This document shows, one piece after another, positions 32,501 through 40,317 of a stretch of 64,000 nucleotides of DNA; position 1 is the stretch's first letter, and every line of letters starts with the position of its first letter. The position numbers and the translations under genes are program-made. Location of the stretch: the NCBI RefSeq assembly GCF_014384795.1, contig NZ_JACRSR010000001.1, positions 558,001-622,000 of the forward strand. Direction: 5' to 3'. This stretch comes from Gehongia tenuis. Its GTDB lineage: Bacteria; Bacillota; Clostridia; Christensenellales; NSJ-53. A model generated the notes under the pieces. That model saw nothing but the letters and a program-made list of their open reading frames with translations, was not told the DNA's origin and did not search any database.

Positions 32501-32601
32501 TCCTCCATTTTTGCTGTTTACAAATCGTATGGAGTATGGGGCAAGTATTAAAAACAAGCCAATAATAGAGAATAGAAACTCTCAAATTATTGGCTCTGTG
32601 T

Positions 32602-32775
32602 CTAAGCATCTGGCTCTTTAATTACAGTTATAACAAATTTCCTTACTGAAATTAAACTTATTTGTTTGCATTTAGGGCAATATAAGGGATAGTTTATTAA
32701 AACTGTATCTGCCCTAATCTGGCTTCGTGTTTTGCCCTTACAAATAGGGCAGAGTATCCATTTTGTCCTTATCAT
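32602..32775 (-). CDS. Cysteine-rich KTR-type small protein (57 aa)
   Basis: The product starts MIRTKWILCPICKGKTR and continues to YPLYCPKCKQ and the end IKEPDA. Two CxxC pairs make a rubredoxin-like zinc knuckle. It matches the cysteine-rich KTR family that often accompanies resistance genes in Tn916-like elements. It overlaps the arsC stop by 4 bases (ATGA), so it is the last gene of the ars transcript. Function is unknown. Confidence 0.8.
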   Translation of the reverse strand: MIRTKWILCPICKGKTRSQIRADTVLINYPLYCPKCKQISLISVRKFVITVIKEPDA

Positions 32776-33173
32776 ACTTTAATTAGAGTTTCTTTAAGCT
32801 GTAATACATTTTTTTCAATTTGAGTAATTACACTTTTGAATACTTCATCATCCTGTCCAGTGGGGTCAAGCAATCCCCAATTATCATCAAATGCTTTGCC
32901 AATATAAGGGCAGCCAACATCACAACCCATAGATATTGCAATATCCGGCATGGGAATATCCGCAATCAACTTCGAGTATTGGTCTTTCTCCATATCAATA
33001 CCATAAATCTGTTTCATAAGCCGAACGGCACTTTGATTGATATATGGCTTTTTGACAGTACCAGCAGAGTAGCTTTCAAAAATATCAGGAGCAAAATGCT
33101 TTGCCAAAGCTTCTGCAATTTGACTTCGGCATGAATTATGGATACATATAAATGCAACTTTCTTTTTACTCAT
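32772..33173 (-). CDS. arsC: Arsenate reductase, thioredoxin-coupled
   Basis: Reduces arsenate to arsenite for export. The 133-residue protein has the low-molecular-weight phosphatase loop CIHNSCRS with the nucleophile Cys10 and Arg16, and the shuttle cysteines Cys84 and Cys88 (MGCDVGCPYI), which mark the thioredoxin-dependent type of Staphylococcus and Bacillus. LLDPTGQDDE supplies the general acid. It overlaps the acr3 stop by 8 bases and is part of the ars operon. Confidence 0.95.
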   Translation of the reverse strand: MSKKKVAFICIHNSCRSQIAEALAKHFAPDIFESYSAGTVKKPYINQSAVRLMKQIYGIDMEKDQYSKLIADIPMPDIAISMGCDVGCPYIGKAFDDNWGLLDPTGQDDEVFKSVITQIEKNVLQLKETLIKV

Positions 33174-34209
33174 GTGTAAACCAACCTTTCGTTTTGTTTG
33201 CTATTCTAACAAGGAACAACATAACAGGAACCTCTGTTAATACGCCTACTGTTGTTGCCAATGCAGCAGGTGAAGCTGTTCCGAATAGAGCAATCGCTAC
33301 TGCAACGGAAAGCTCAAAAAAGTTTGACGCACCTATCATACCGGCAGGGGCAGCTATATTATAGGGAAGTTTAAATATATGGCAAGCTATATATGCAATA
33401 GCAAAAATTAAAAATGTTTGTAGAACTAATGGCACTGCAATCAAAACTATATGCAATGGATTTTCTAAAAACACTTTACCTTGAAATGAGAATATCATGA
33501 CAAGTGTTAGTAAAAGTCCTATACTGGTTACATTATCAAATTTGTGCAGGAATATATTTTCAAAGTAATTTTGACCTTTATTCTTTATTACATAATATCG
33601 GGTAGCCATACCGCCTATTAGTGGTATAACTACAAATAATACTACCGATAACATGAGCGTATCCCAGGGGACTGAAACATTGGATACTCCAAGCAAAAAT
33701 TTTACGATTGGCACAAATGCTACAAGTATAATCAAATCGTTTGTTGCTACCTGTACCACGGTATATGCAGGATCGCCTTTCGTAAGTGAACTCCATACAA
33801 ATACCATAGCTGTGCAGGGTGCTGCTCCAAGCAAGACCGCTCCTGCAAGGTACTCTGTTGCAAGTTCTGGTGTGATTAAAGATTTAAAAATTACGAAAAA
33901 GAATAAACTGGCAATACCGTACATTGTAAAAGGTTTGATTAACCAATTCGTAATCCAAGTGACAAATAGACCTTTCGGATTTTTGCTAACATTTTTAATG
34001 CTTTTAAAGTCAACTTTCATCATCATTGGATAAATCATTAGCCATATTAACAATGCCATTGGAATAGAAACTTTCGCATATTCAAATCTGTTTAAGGTGG
34101 CAGGAATACTCGGAAGATATTTGCTGATTAGTACCCCTGTAATCATACATATTATTACCCATATAGATAAATATTTCTGAAAAACATTGATACCTTTATC
34201 TTTTGACAC
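33166..34209 (-). CDS. acr3: ACR3-family arsenite efflux transporter
   Basis: Exports arsenite across the membrane using the proton-motive force. The 347-residue protein has about 10 membrane segments and the conserved essential Cys in GAAPCTAMVFVWS. Other family marks are LLIWLMIYPMMMKVDF near the start and GASNFFELSVAVAIALFG near the end. It sits between a thioredoxin-like gene and arsC, the standard order. Confidence 0.95.
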   Translation of the reverse strand: MSKDKGINVFQKYLSIWVIICMITGVLISKYLPSIPATLNRFEYAKVSIPMALLIWLMIYPMMMKVDFKSIKNVSKNPKGLFVTWITNWLIKPFTMYGIASLFFFVIFKSLITPELATEYLAGAVLLGAAPCTAMVFVWSSLTKGDPAYTVVQVATNDLIILVAFVPIVKFLLGVSNVSVPWDTLMLSVVLFVVIPLIGGMATRYYVIKNKGQNYFENIFLHKFDNVTSIGLLLTLVMIFSFQGKVFLENPLHIVLIAVPLVLQTFLIFAIAYIACHIFKLPYNIAAPAGMIGASNFFELSVAVAIALFGTASPAALATTVGVLTEVPVMLFLVRIANKTKGWFTHE

Positions 34210-34223
34210 AGCAACCTTCCTCC

Positions 34224-34601
34224 TTAAAAGCCTAATTTATGCAATAAGTTTTCAACTTCCACAGGTTTTAATACTTTTCCCATAGAAACGACATTTTCAT
34301 TGACTACTAAAGCCGGCATACTCATAACACCATATTCCATAATTTTCTGCATATCAGTTACATATTCCACTTCAACAGTAACCCCCATTGCCTTAATAGC
34401 TTCTTTTGTACTTTCTAACAGAGCATGGCAACTCTTACATCCAGAGCCAAGTACCTTGATACAACAGATACCGCCGTTTGCTGCACCGCAGCAAGAGTTA
34501 GTAATTTCAGTTGCTTCACTTGTAGAACAACCATCATTACAAGCGCAAGCGGGCATTTTTGTTTCTTCTCCATTCTTTTTTCCATGATTAAATAATGACA
34601 T
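34224..34601 (-). CDS. Thioredoxin-like protein (arsenic redox-active disulfide type)
   Basis: A 125-residue protein. Its N-terminal part is rich in cysteine (CACNDGC, NSCCGAANGGICC) and the C-terminal part is a small thioredoxin fold with the CxxC site GSGCKSCH and the cis-Pro in SMPALVV. Relatives occur in ars operons and may deliver reducing power or bind arsenite. AAAGGAGG precedes the ATG. It lies 14 bases upstream of acr3. Confidence 0.88.
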   Translation of the reverse strand: MSLFNHGKKNGEETKMPACACNDGCSTSEATEITNSCCGAANGGICCIKVLGSGCKSCHALLESTKEAIKAMGVTVEVEYVTDMQKIMEYGVMSMPALVVNENVVSMGKVLKPVEVENLLHKLGF

Positions 34602-34631
34602 AATAAAATCCTCCTTTAAATTTTCATATTA

Positions 34632-35645
34632 TTATACAAGTAGGTACTGAAAAGCATTGAAAAAGTAACCTACAATAATAATTCCAATCGTACAAATTGC
34701 TACAAATATACCTAATAATTTTGGCTTTACTGCTTTTTTTAACATAATCATTGATGGCAAAGAAAGTGTTGTAACACCCATCATAAAAGATAAAACCACA
34801 CCGAGCATTGCTCCTTTTGCCAGTAATGCTTCGGCAATAGGAATAGTGCCAAATATGTCAGCATACATAGGCACACCTGCAATAGTAGCAATAATAACTC
34901 CAAAGGGATTTCCTGTTCCTAACGCTTTCACAATCAAATGTTCTGGTATCCAGTTATGAATTAAAGCACCAATACCAACACCCACCAATACATAAGGAGC
35001 GACCTTTCTTGCAGTTGAAACTACTTGCTCCCAAGCATATCTCATTCTATCTTTAAATAGTAATTCTTCTTGCGGTACGTCAACGGAGTTTCCTTTGCGA
35101 ATAAATTCCTCTACTTGATCTTCAAGGTGCATTTTTTCAATCAATGTACCACCAACAACAGCAATTACAAGACCTAGCACCACATACACAATGGCAACTT
35201 TCCAACCGAATATACTCATTAGCAAAACAAGAGAGCCTAAGTCAACCATTGGTGACGAAATCAAAAAAGAAAAGGTTACGCCAAGTGGTAAACCAGCACT
35301 TGTAAATCCGATAAATAGTGGGATGGAAGAACACGAGCAAAAAGGTGTTACCGTTCCAAGTAAAGCGGCTAGTATATTCGCCCATATCCCGTGAAATCTT
35401 CCAAGAATTTTCTTAGTTCTTTCTGGTGGAAAATAACTCTGGATATAAGATATTATTAAAATCAATACTCCAAGTAATACCATTATTTTAATCGTATCAT
35501 ACAAGAAGAATTGAACACTGCCACCTATTCGGCTTGAAGTGTCTAAACCAATCGTATTTAGCAGGACTCCTATAAGCCTATTTAACCAACCCATTCCAAG
35601 GATTTCATTCTGAAAGAAATCCCATCCTAATTCTAGTGTTTGCAT
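34632..35645 (-). CDS. arsP: ArsP-type permease (organoarsenical efflux)
   Basis: A permease of 337 residues with about 8 to 10 membrane segments. The conserved TPFCSCSSIPLF motif, with paired cysteines needed for trivalent organoarsenic transport in ArsP, is present, as are SSPMVDLGS and PMYADIFGTIPIAEAL. The family name in databases is permease, DUF318/YraQ-like. I prefer ATG 35645 (MQTLELG), with AAAGGA 9 bases before it, over the longer frame. Second gene of the ars operon. Confidence 0.85.
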   Translation of the reverse strand: MQTLELGWDFFQNEILGMGWLNRLIGVLLNTIGLDTSSRIGGSVQFFLYDTIKIMVLLGVLILIISYIQSYFPPERTKKILGRFHGIWANILAALLGTVTPFCSCSSIPLFIGFTSAGLPLGVTFSFLISSPMVDLGSLVLLMSIFGWKVAIVYVVLGLVIAVVGGTLIEKMHLEDQVEEFIRKGNSVDVPQEELLFKDRMRYAWEQVVSTARKVAPYVLVGVGIGALIHNWIPEHLIVKALGTGNPFGVIIATIAGVPMYADIFGTIPIAEALLAKGAMLGVVLSFMMGVTTLSLPSMIMLKKAVKPKLLGIFVAICTIGIIIVGYFFNAFQYLLV

Positions 35646-35730
35646 AATTAAAATTCCTTTCTGATATATAGTCATATTTAAATCTATCTATATATTGATG
35701 TTATATTATGCCGTGTTGAGAAGTCTTATA

Positions 35731-36045
35731 TTACTTTCCACAACACGACAATTTGTTATCTTGAAGTTCTATTCTGGTAAGCTCTAGTAAACAATTCATT
35801 GCATAAGCTGCACCCTCTGGAGAAATAGAATAATGTGTCCATTTACCCTCTTTACGTCCTGTAACAACACCAGAGTCACAAAGAATTTTCATGTGGTGCG
35901 ATAAAGTAGGTTGTGTTACGTTAATTTCTTCTAGTAGCTTACAAGCACATTTTTCACCCGTTTTAAGTAACTGTAATATCTTAATGCGGTTTTCATCACA
36001 AAAAGCTTTAAAAATAATTGCAGTTTGTTTTTCGTCTAAATCCAT
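35731..36045 (-). CDS. arsR: ArsR-family metalloregulator
   Basis: Represses the ars operon and is released by arsenite. The 104-residue winged-helix protein has a Cys pair in EKCACKLLEE, the place of the ELCVCDL arsenite site, the recognition helix TQPTLSHHMKILCDSGVV, and a C-terminal CCGK that could add ligands. It is the first gene of the operon, and a dyad overlaps the predicted start of transcription. Confidence 0.94.
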   Translation of the reverse strand: MDLDEKQTAIIFKAFCDENRIKILQLLKTGEKCACKLLEEINVTQPTLSHHMKILCDSGVVTGRKEGKWTHYSISPEGAAYAMNCLLELTRIELQDNKLSCCGK

Positions 36046-36058
36046 TTAATCACCTCCC

Positions 36059-36109
36059 ATAGACAATCGTCTATATGTGTATTATACGCAACACATAGAT
36101 AAATGTCAA
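36059..36109 (-). promoter_or_regulatory. ars operon promoter with operator dyad
   Basis: On the minus strand a perfect TTGACA (36109-36104) and a perfect TATAAT (36086-36081) are 17 bases apart. Just downstream, ATAGAC-AATC-GTCTAT (36059-36074) forms a perfect dyad at the transcription start and is the likely ArsR site. Confidence 0.85.
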
Positions 36110-36164
36110 TATGTTTTTAAAAAATAATGGCGGCAAAAAATTTACTTGCCGCCTAACAAAATTT

Positions 36165-37073
36165 TTATTTTATAATCTTCCAATTCCCATCTATTTCAGC
36201 CAGCACCAAATCAAACTGTGAAATCTGTGCTGCCTTTGTCCGCTGGTCGAGATACTTCACCGACATGGACACCTTGACCTTATCCCCATCCATTGTAAAT
36301 AGCGGATTGATTAGCTCGGAGTACAGATAATCAGTGTTTACAGGTTTCAGCGCATTGCCAGCCACATAGTAGGAAAGCTCCTTGTCCGTAGCCGCCGGAT
36401 ACAGCTTGAAGAATGTTTCCAAGAACTCCGTCACTTCCTCTGTGGTGGCAGCGTCCACCGTTCCGTCACTTTCCGCTGCCTTTGGCTCATAGCCGGATTT
36501 TGCCGGTATCCGGCTGATGGTCGGGTTCTTTGTGATTACCATGTTTCCATCACCATCCACATGAACCACCACAGTATAAGCAGCAGTATTACGGCTGTTC
36601 TGGTCGCCCTCTGTGATGGTCTGATCGACCGAATAGAGGACGGTATACTCGTCTGTGCCAGCCTGTTCCAAGTTCCAGATTTTCACCTCATTCACCGCAG
36701 AACTGGTGGGAATATCGCTTCTCACCGTGTCCACGTTCAAATCCTGCAAACTCTTTGTTAGATACTGGCTGATGGCTTTTGTCCTTGCTTCAATGGCTTC
36801 TTTGTTATTGCTCCATGAATAATAGGCTTTTGCAAAGTCCTTGACAAAGTTTTCAATCTTGTTGGTATCCACGATACGCTGCTCTATGACCTCTTTCTCA
36901 TGGACAGTGTGCATATCAATGGAGGTGAAATTCTTATACACCCCGAAGCTGACGCTGGCAATCAGCACCAGCCACAGGGCAATCACGGATTTCTTGTGCG
37001 TGCCTGCTTTTAGAACACGCACTTTTTTCGTCTTGTTGGGTTTTGCTTCTTTCTCTTTTTTATTAAATCTCAT
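36165..37073 (-). CDS. Conjugal transfer protein, TcpC family (Tn916 Orf13)
   Basis: A bitopic membrane protein of 302 residues: a basic cytosolic start (RFNKKEKEAKPNKTKK), one membrane helix (about 31-50: VIALWLVLIASVSFGVY) and a two-lobed NTF2-like extracellular domain, as in TcpC/VirB8 of Gram-positive transfer systems. It is needed in the mating channel. I prefer ATG 37073, with AAGGA about 10 bases before it. First of the cluster next to orf14. Confidence 0.9.
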   Translation of the reverse strand: MRFNKKEKEAKPNKTKKVRVLKAGTHKKSVIALWLVLIASVSFGVYKNFTSIDMHTVHEKEVIEQRIVDTNKIENFVKDFAKAYYSWSNNKEAIEARTKAISQYLTKSLQDLNVDTVRSDIPTSSAVNEVKIWNLEQAGTDEYTVLYSVDQTITEGDQNSRNTAAYTVVVHVDGDGNMVITKNPTISRIPAKSGYEPKAAESDGTVDAATTEEVTEFLETFFKLYPAATDKELSYYVAGNALKPVNTDYLYSELINPLFTMDGDKVKVSMSVKYLDQRTKAAQISQFDLVLAEIDGNWKIIK

Positions 37074-37094
37074 AGTTACCATTTCCTTTCTGTC

Positions 37095-38099
37095 TTAGTT
37101 GGATTTCACACGTCCAGCACCAATGATGTGTTGCTGCCAGTACGAAGTGTTTAGGTCTGTATAGCCAATCGGATTTCCGGCATGATACATACGGTTATTT
37201 CCTGCATATATCCCCACATGGGTGACATAGGTTCCGGCATTGTAGGTACTGTGGAAGAATACCAAATCACCAGCTTTCGCCTGTGACAGTGGGATGTGCT
37301 GTGTTGCGTCGTACTGGTCTTGCGCCACCCTCGGCAGGTTAATTCCAGCCTTGCCATAGCACCACTGCACCAGACCACTGCAATCAAAGCTGGTGTTCGG
37401 GTTATCGCCCCCGAACACATATGTCCAGCCTTGATATTTGAGAGCTTCATTGAAGATTGCCTGTACCGTGGCGTTGCTGAAATTAGGCACTGCCAGATAT
37501 TGCGCCACCAGCCGGACATAGAACATATTTCCGTACTTATACCGCCAGCCGCCATTTTCTTTGATGGAGATTTCATTTTTATAAGTCACTTTGACACCGC
37601 CGGATTTCTCCCTTGCGAAGCTGACCGCCAGTTCAAAGGTGTACTTTTTTCCGTGGCTTGCCACATAATCAATAAAACCGCCGCCATAGTTGTAGCTCTG
37701 GACGACGGTGTTTATATCACAGCCTTTTGCTTTTGCCAAAGCAAGCAGAGAAGCAAAATACTTACATCCCTGTTCAATGGACTGCTCTGTTCCTAAAGAG
37801 TTGGGCGGCAGACCTAAAGACTCGCTGGACTGCATAACGTCCACCGCTGTGCCGCCGGACTCTACCTGCATGATGGCGAGCAGGTAATTCACATAGTCTG
37901 AAATGCCGTATTGTTTCGCATATTTCTCCACAGTCGGCTGATGTTTTAAGACCTCTGCTGACAGGTTCATGCCCGAATAGTCAAAGCCGGAGCTGCCGCC
38001 GCTTTCCTCGTCGTCGGATGTGACGATAAACAGAAACAACAGCAGGCTGATAATCACCGTGAAAATCCCACCAAGCAGTGCTAAATGCCGCAGCTTCAT
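37095..38099 (-). CDS. Bifunctional lysozyme / NlpC-P60 peptidoglycan hydrolase (Tn916 Orf14)
   Basis: Cell-wall hydrolase that opens peptidoglycan for the mating channel, 334 residues. It has an N-terminal membrane anchor (LALLGGIFTVIISLLLFLF), a transglycosylase-like lysozyme domain (about 55-200: YLLAIMQVESGG with the catalytic Glu; QSYNYGGGF) and a C-terminal NlpC/P60 domain with catalytic Cys in NTSFDCSGLVQWCYG and His in YVTHVGIYAG. It overlaps orf15 by 4 bases. Confidence 0.93.
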   Translation of the reverse strand: MKLRHLALLGGIFTVIISLLLFLFIVTSDDEESGGSSGFDYSGMNLSAEVLKHQPTVEKYAKQYGISDYVNYLLAIMQVESGGTAVDVMQSSESLGLPPNSLGTEQSIEQGCKYFASLLALAKAKGCDINTVVQSYNYGGGFIDYVASHGKKYTFELAVSFAREKSGGVKVTYKNEISIKENGGWRYKYGNMFYVRLVAQYLAVPNFSNATVQAIFNEALKYQGWTYVFGGDNPNTSFDCSGLVQWCYGKAGINLPRVAQDQYDATQHIPLSQAKAGDLVFFHSTYNAGTYVTHVGIYAGNNRMYHAGNPIGYTDLNTSYWQQHIIGAGRVKSN

Positions 38100-40312
38100 T
38101 TTTTCCGTCCTTTCTTCGTGTTGTGGGTGGTGGAGTTCTTCCCGGTGTTACGCTGGATATTCCGGCTTGTTTTCTGTGCCGAGGTCTGGCGAATAGTCTT
38201 AGTTCCGACAGGAGCAGGCTCTTTTACCGCCTGTGGCTTTGCAGGCTCTTTGACCGTCTGTGGACGTGCCGTAGACTCCCGTACCACTTGCGTGCGCTGT
38301 TCCTGTGGCTTTGCCGCTGGCTCTCTGCCTTTCGTGGTCGGCGGTTTCTCATAGCTTTCTCTGGTTACTGCCGCCGGACGTTCCTTGCTGGTCGGCTCTG
38401 TCTTAGGAGCTGCACCTTTCGCAGCGGTCGCCTGTGGTGTTGTTACGCCGGATACAGGCGTTGTGGCTGGTCGCTCATGGACAGGGGCAGTACCTTTCGC
38501 CGCTGATCCTGTCGGCTTTGCCTTTTCCATTGCCATGCGCTTTTCCGCTATGGTCTGCCTGTGGCTGCCCTGTTTTGCCGCCCGTCCTTGCTGCCGGGTG
38601 GTTTTTTCTTCCACCATGCCACGCTTGAAGTCGGACACGTTTTCCTTTGCCCGTTCTTTCACGGAATGGACGGCGTATCCTGCCTGTATCGGCATATCTT
38701 TCACCTGTTCTTTAACGGACTGTGCCTTGTCTTTGACTCTCTGCTTTGTATCCAGCACCGCACCCACCTTAGAGCCAGCACGCTTGCCAAAGGTAGCGGT
38801 ACTGCCGGATTGTCCGGTATCGTGGTTGGGGCGGCTGCCTGTGGCGTGGTTCTGTCTGTCCGCTGATTTCCTTGTATCGGGTTTACGGCTGCCAGAAGCC
38901 ACCGCAGCACCCACCGCACCGCCAGCCATGCCAGCGGCTAACGTCCTGCCGACACGACGCTCCATGCGCCTTGCCCCTCGGTTTAGGAGCATATAAGGTC
39001 GCCGGAAGATACGCCTGCCGACCTGCTGTGCGTCGCCTGACTGCAAGCTGAACATTCCCATCAAATCACCCAGTTTGAAATAAATACCTGCAAAGGTGAC
39101 GACCTGCAAAAAGGCAATCATAAAGAACGGATAGCCTGCCGAGATGGAGTAGAACATGGTACTCACGCTAAAGGCGGCGGTGATAATGAGGGTAATGCCT
39201 GCCCGCATCATGATAGCGTTGAACAGCTTTGTGATGGCTTTCTTTGCCATGCCCTCGTAAGAGGGTATCATGGACAGGATAAAGCTCACAGGCAGGAACA
39301 TGGCGTAGATAATAAACAGCACTTGCGAGAAAATCATCATGCCTGTAAGCAGGAATACAAAGACGGAAATGCCGATATTGAATAGGAACAGAAAGACCAC
39401 CGTTCCCAAGCGGCTCATGGTCTTAGTGACGCTCATGTTTGGATTGTCCTTGTCCTCGATTTCTGCAATTACCGTATCCTCTCTGGTGTCGGTGTCCGGA
39501 CTGGCAGAGAGCAGGCTTTCCACACGGTCTGCACCCAAGTCCTCCATATCGGAGCTGCCGTACTGCAATAACAGCCACGGCTGCTGTACTTGTATGGAAA
39601 ACAGGCTGTCCCGTACCAAGTCCACACTGTCTTTCCCTTGACTGTCGGAGTTTGGGAGGGTGATTTTCGTACCCAGTGACAATGCCGCACTGCTGATGTC
39701 CGAGGAAAAGTCATTGATTTTCGTGATATAGTTGGGAGCGTAAGCGATAAAGGACGCTGACAGGACGAATACCACAAGGAAGTTGACGACTGCATGGACA
39801 GCTTTTGTAGTTTCCCTCTTGATAAGACCTGTGTACGCCACGTAGATACCCACCAGCAGCACAAGGATAAGCAGGAAACCCACGTAGAACCCCTGTGTAG
39901 AAAAGCCGCCTGCATTTACCCCGGCAAGTGTCTGGATGTTTGTTCCGATTGCGTTTGCGGTATCGGAGATAAAGTCCAGCTTGTAGGCTTCCTGCACCAC
40001 GTACCCTGTGGCGTTGGAGATATACATGCTGACCGTCCAGACAAAGTTGGTGATGGCGTACAAGCCGTACTGGATACTCTTGCCGATACCGTCCAGCCAG
40101 TTCCACGGCAGCCAATCCCATGAGCTGTCCACGTAGAAGTCAAGCTGGTAGTTTTCCAGCGGATACTTAGAATACTGGTTGGCAGCGTCCACCGTGTCGT
40201 CCACCAATCCGGCGGCATGAGCCACCGTACCTGTGATGGACAGGAAAACGAGGATACCCACAATGACTAAGAGGGTGATACCTGCATAGCGCAGTATTTT
40301 ATGTTTACGCAT
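38096..40312 (-). CDS. Conjugal transfer membrane protein (Tn916 Orf15, TcpH/VirB6-like)
   Basis: A polytopic mating-channel protein of 738 residues: an N-terminal signal-like helix, a cluster of membrane segments to about residue 430, and a long cytosolic tail rich in Lys, Ala, Thr and Pro (about 460-738) that is predicted to be disordered. I chose ATG 40312 (MRKHKILRYAG), with GAGGTG about 6 bases upstream; GTG 40321 is less likely. It is placed between the VirB4-type ATPase and the hydrolase, as in Tn916. Confidence 0.88.
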   Translation of the reverse strand: MRKHKILRYAGITLLVIVGILVFLSITGTVAHAAGLVDDTVDAANQYSKYPLENYQLDFYVDSSWDWLPWNWLDGIGKSIQYGLYAITNFVWTVSMYISNATGYVVQEAYKLDFISDTANAIGTNIQTLAGVNAGGFSTQGFYVGFLLILVLLVGIYVAYTGLIKRETTKAVHAVVNFLVVFVLSASFIAYAPNYITKINDFSSDISSAALSLGTKITLPNSDSQGKDSVDLVRDSLFSIQVQQPWLLLQYGSSDMEDLGADRVESLLSASPDTDTREDTVIAEIEDKDNPNMSVTKTMSRLGTVVFLFLFNIGISVFVFLLTGMMIFSQVLFIIYAMFLPVSFILSMIPSYEGMAKKAITKLFNAIMMRAGITLIITAAFSVSTMFYSISAGYPFFMIAFLQVVTFAGIYFKLGDLMGMFSLQSGDAQQVGRRIFRRPYMLLNRGARRMERRVGRTLAAGMAGGAVGAAVASGSRKPDTRKSADRQNHATGSRPNHDTGQSGSTATFGKRAGSKVGAVLDTKQRVKDKAQSVKEQVKDMPIQAGYAVHSVKERAKENVSDFKRGMVEEKTTRQQGRAAKQGSHRQTIAEKRMAMEKAKPTGSAAKGTAPVHERPATTPVSGVTTPQATAAKGAAPKTEPTSKERPAAVTRESYEKPPTTKGREPAAKPQEQRTQVVRESTARPQTVKEPAKPQAVKEPAPVGTKTIRQTSAQKTSRNIQRNTGKNSTTHNTKKGRKK

Positions 40313-40317
40313 AGGCT

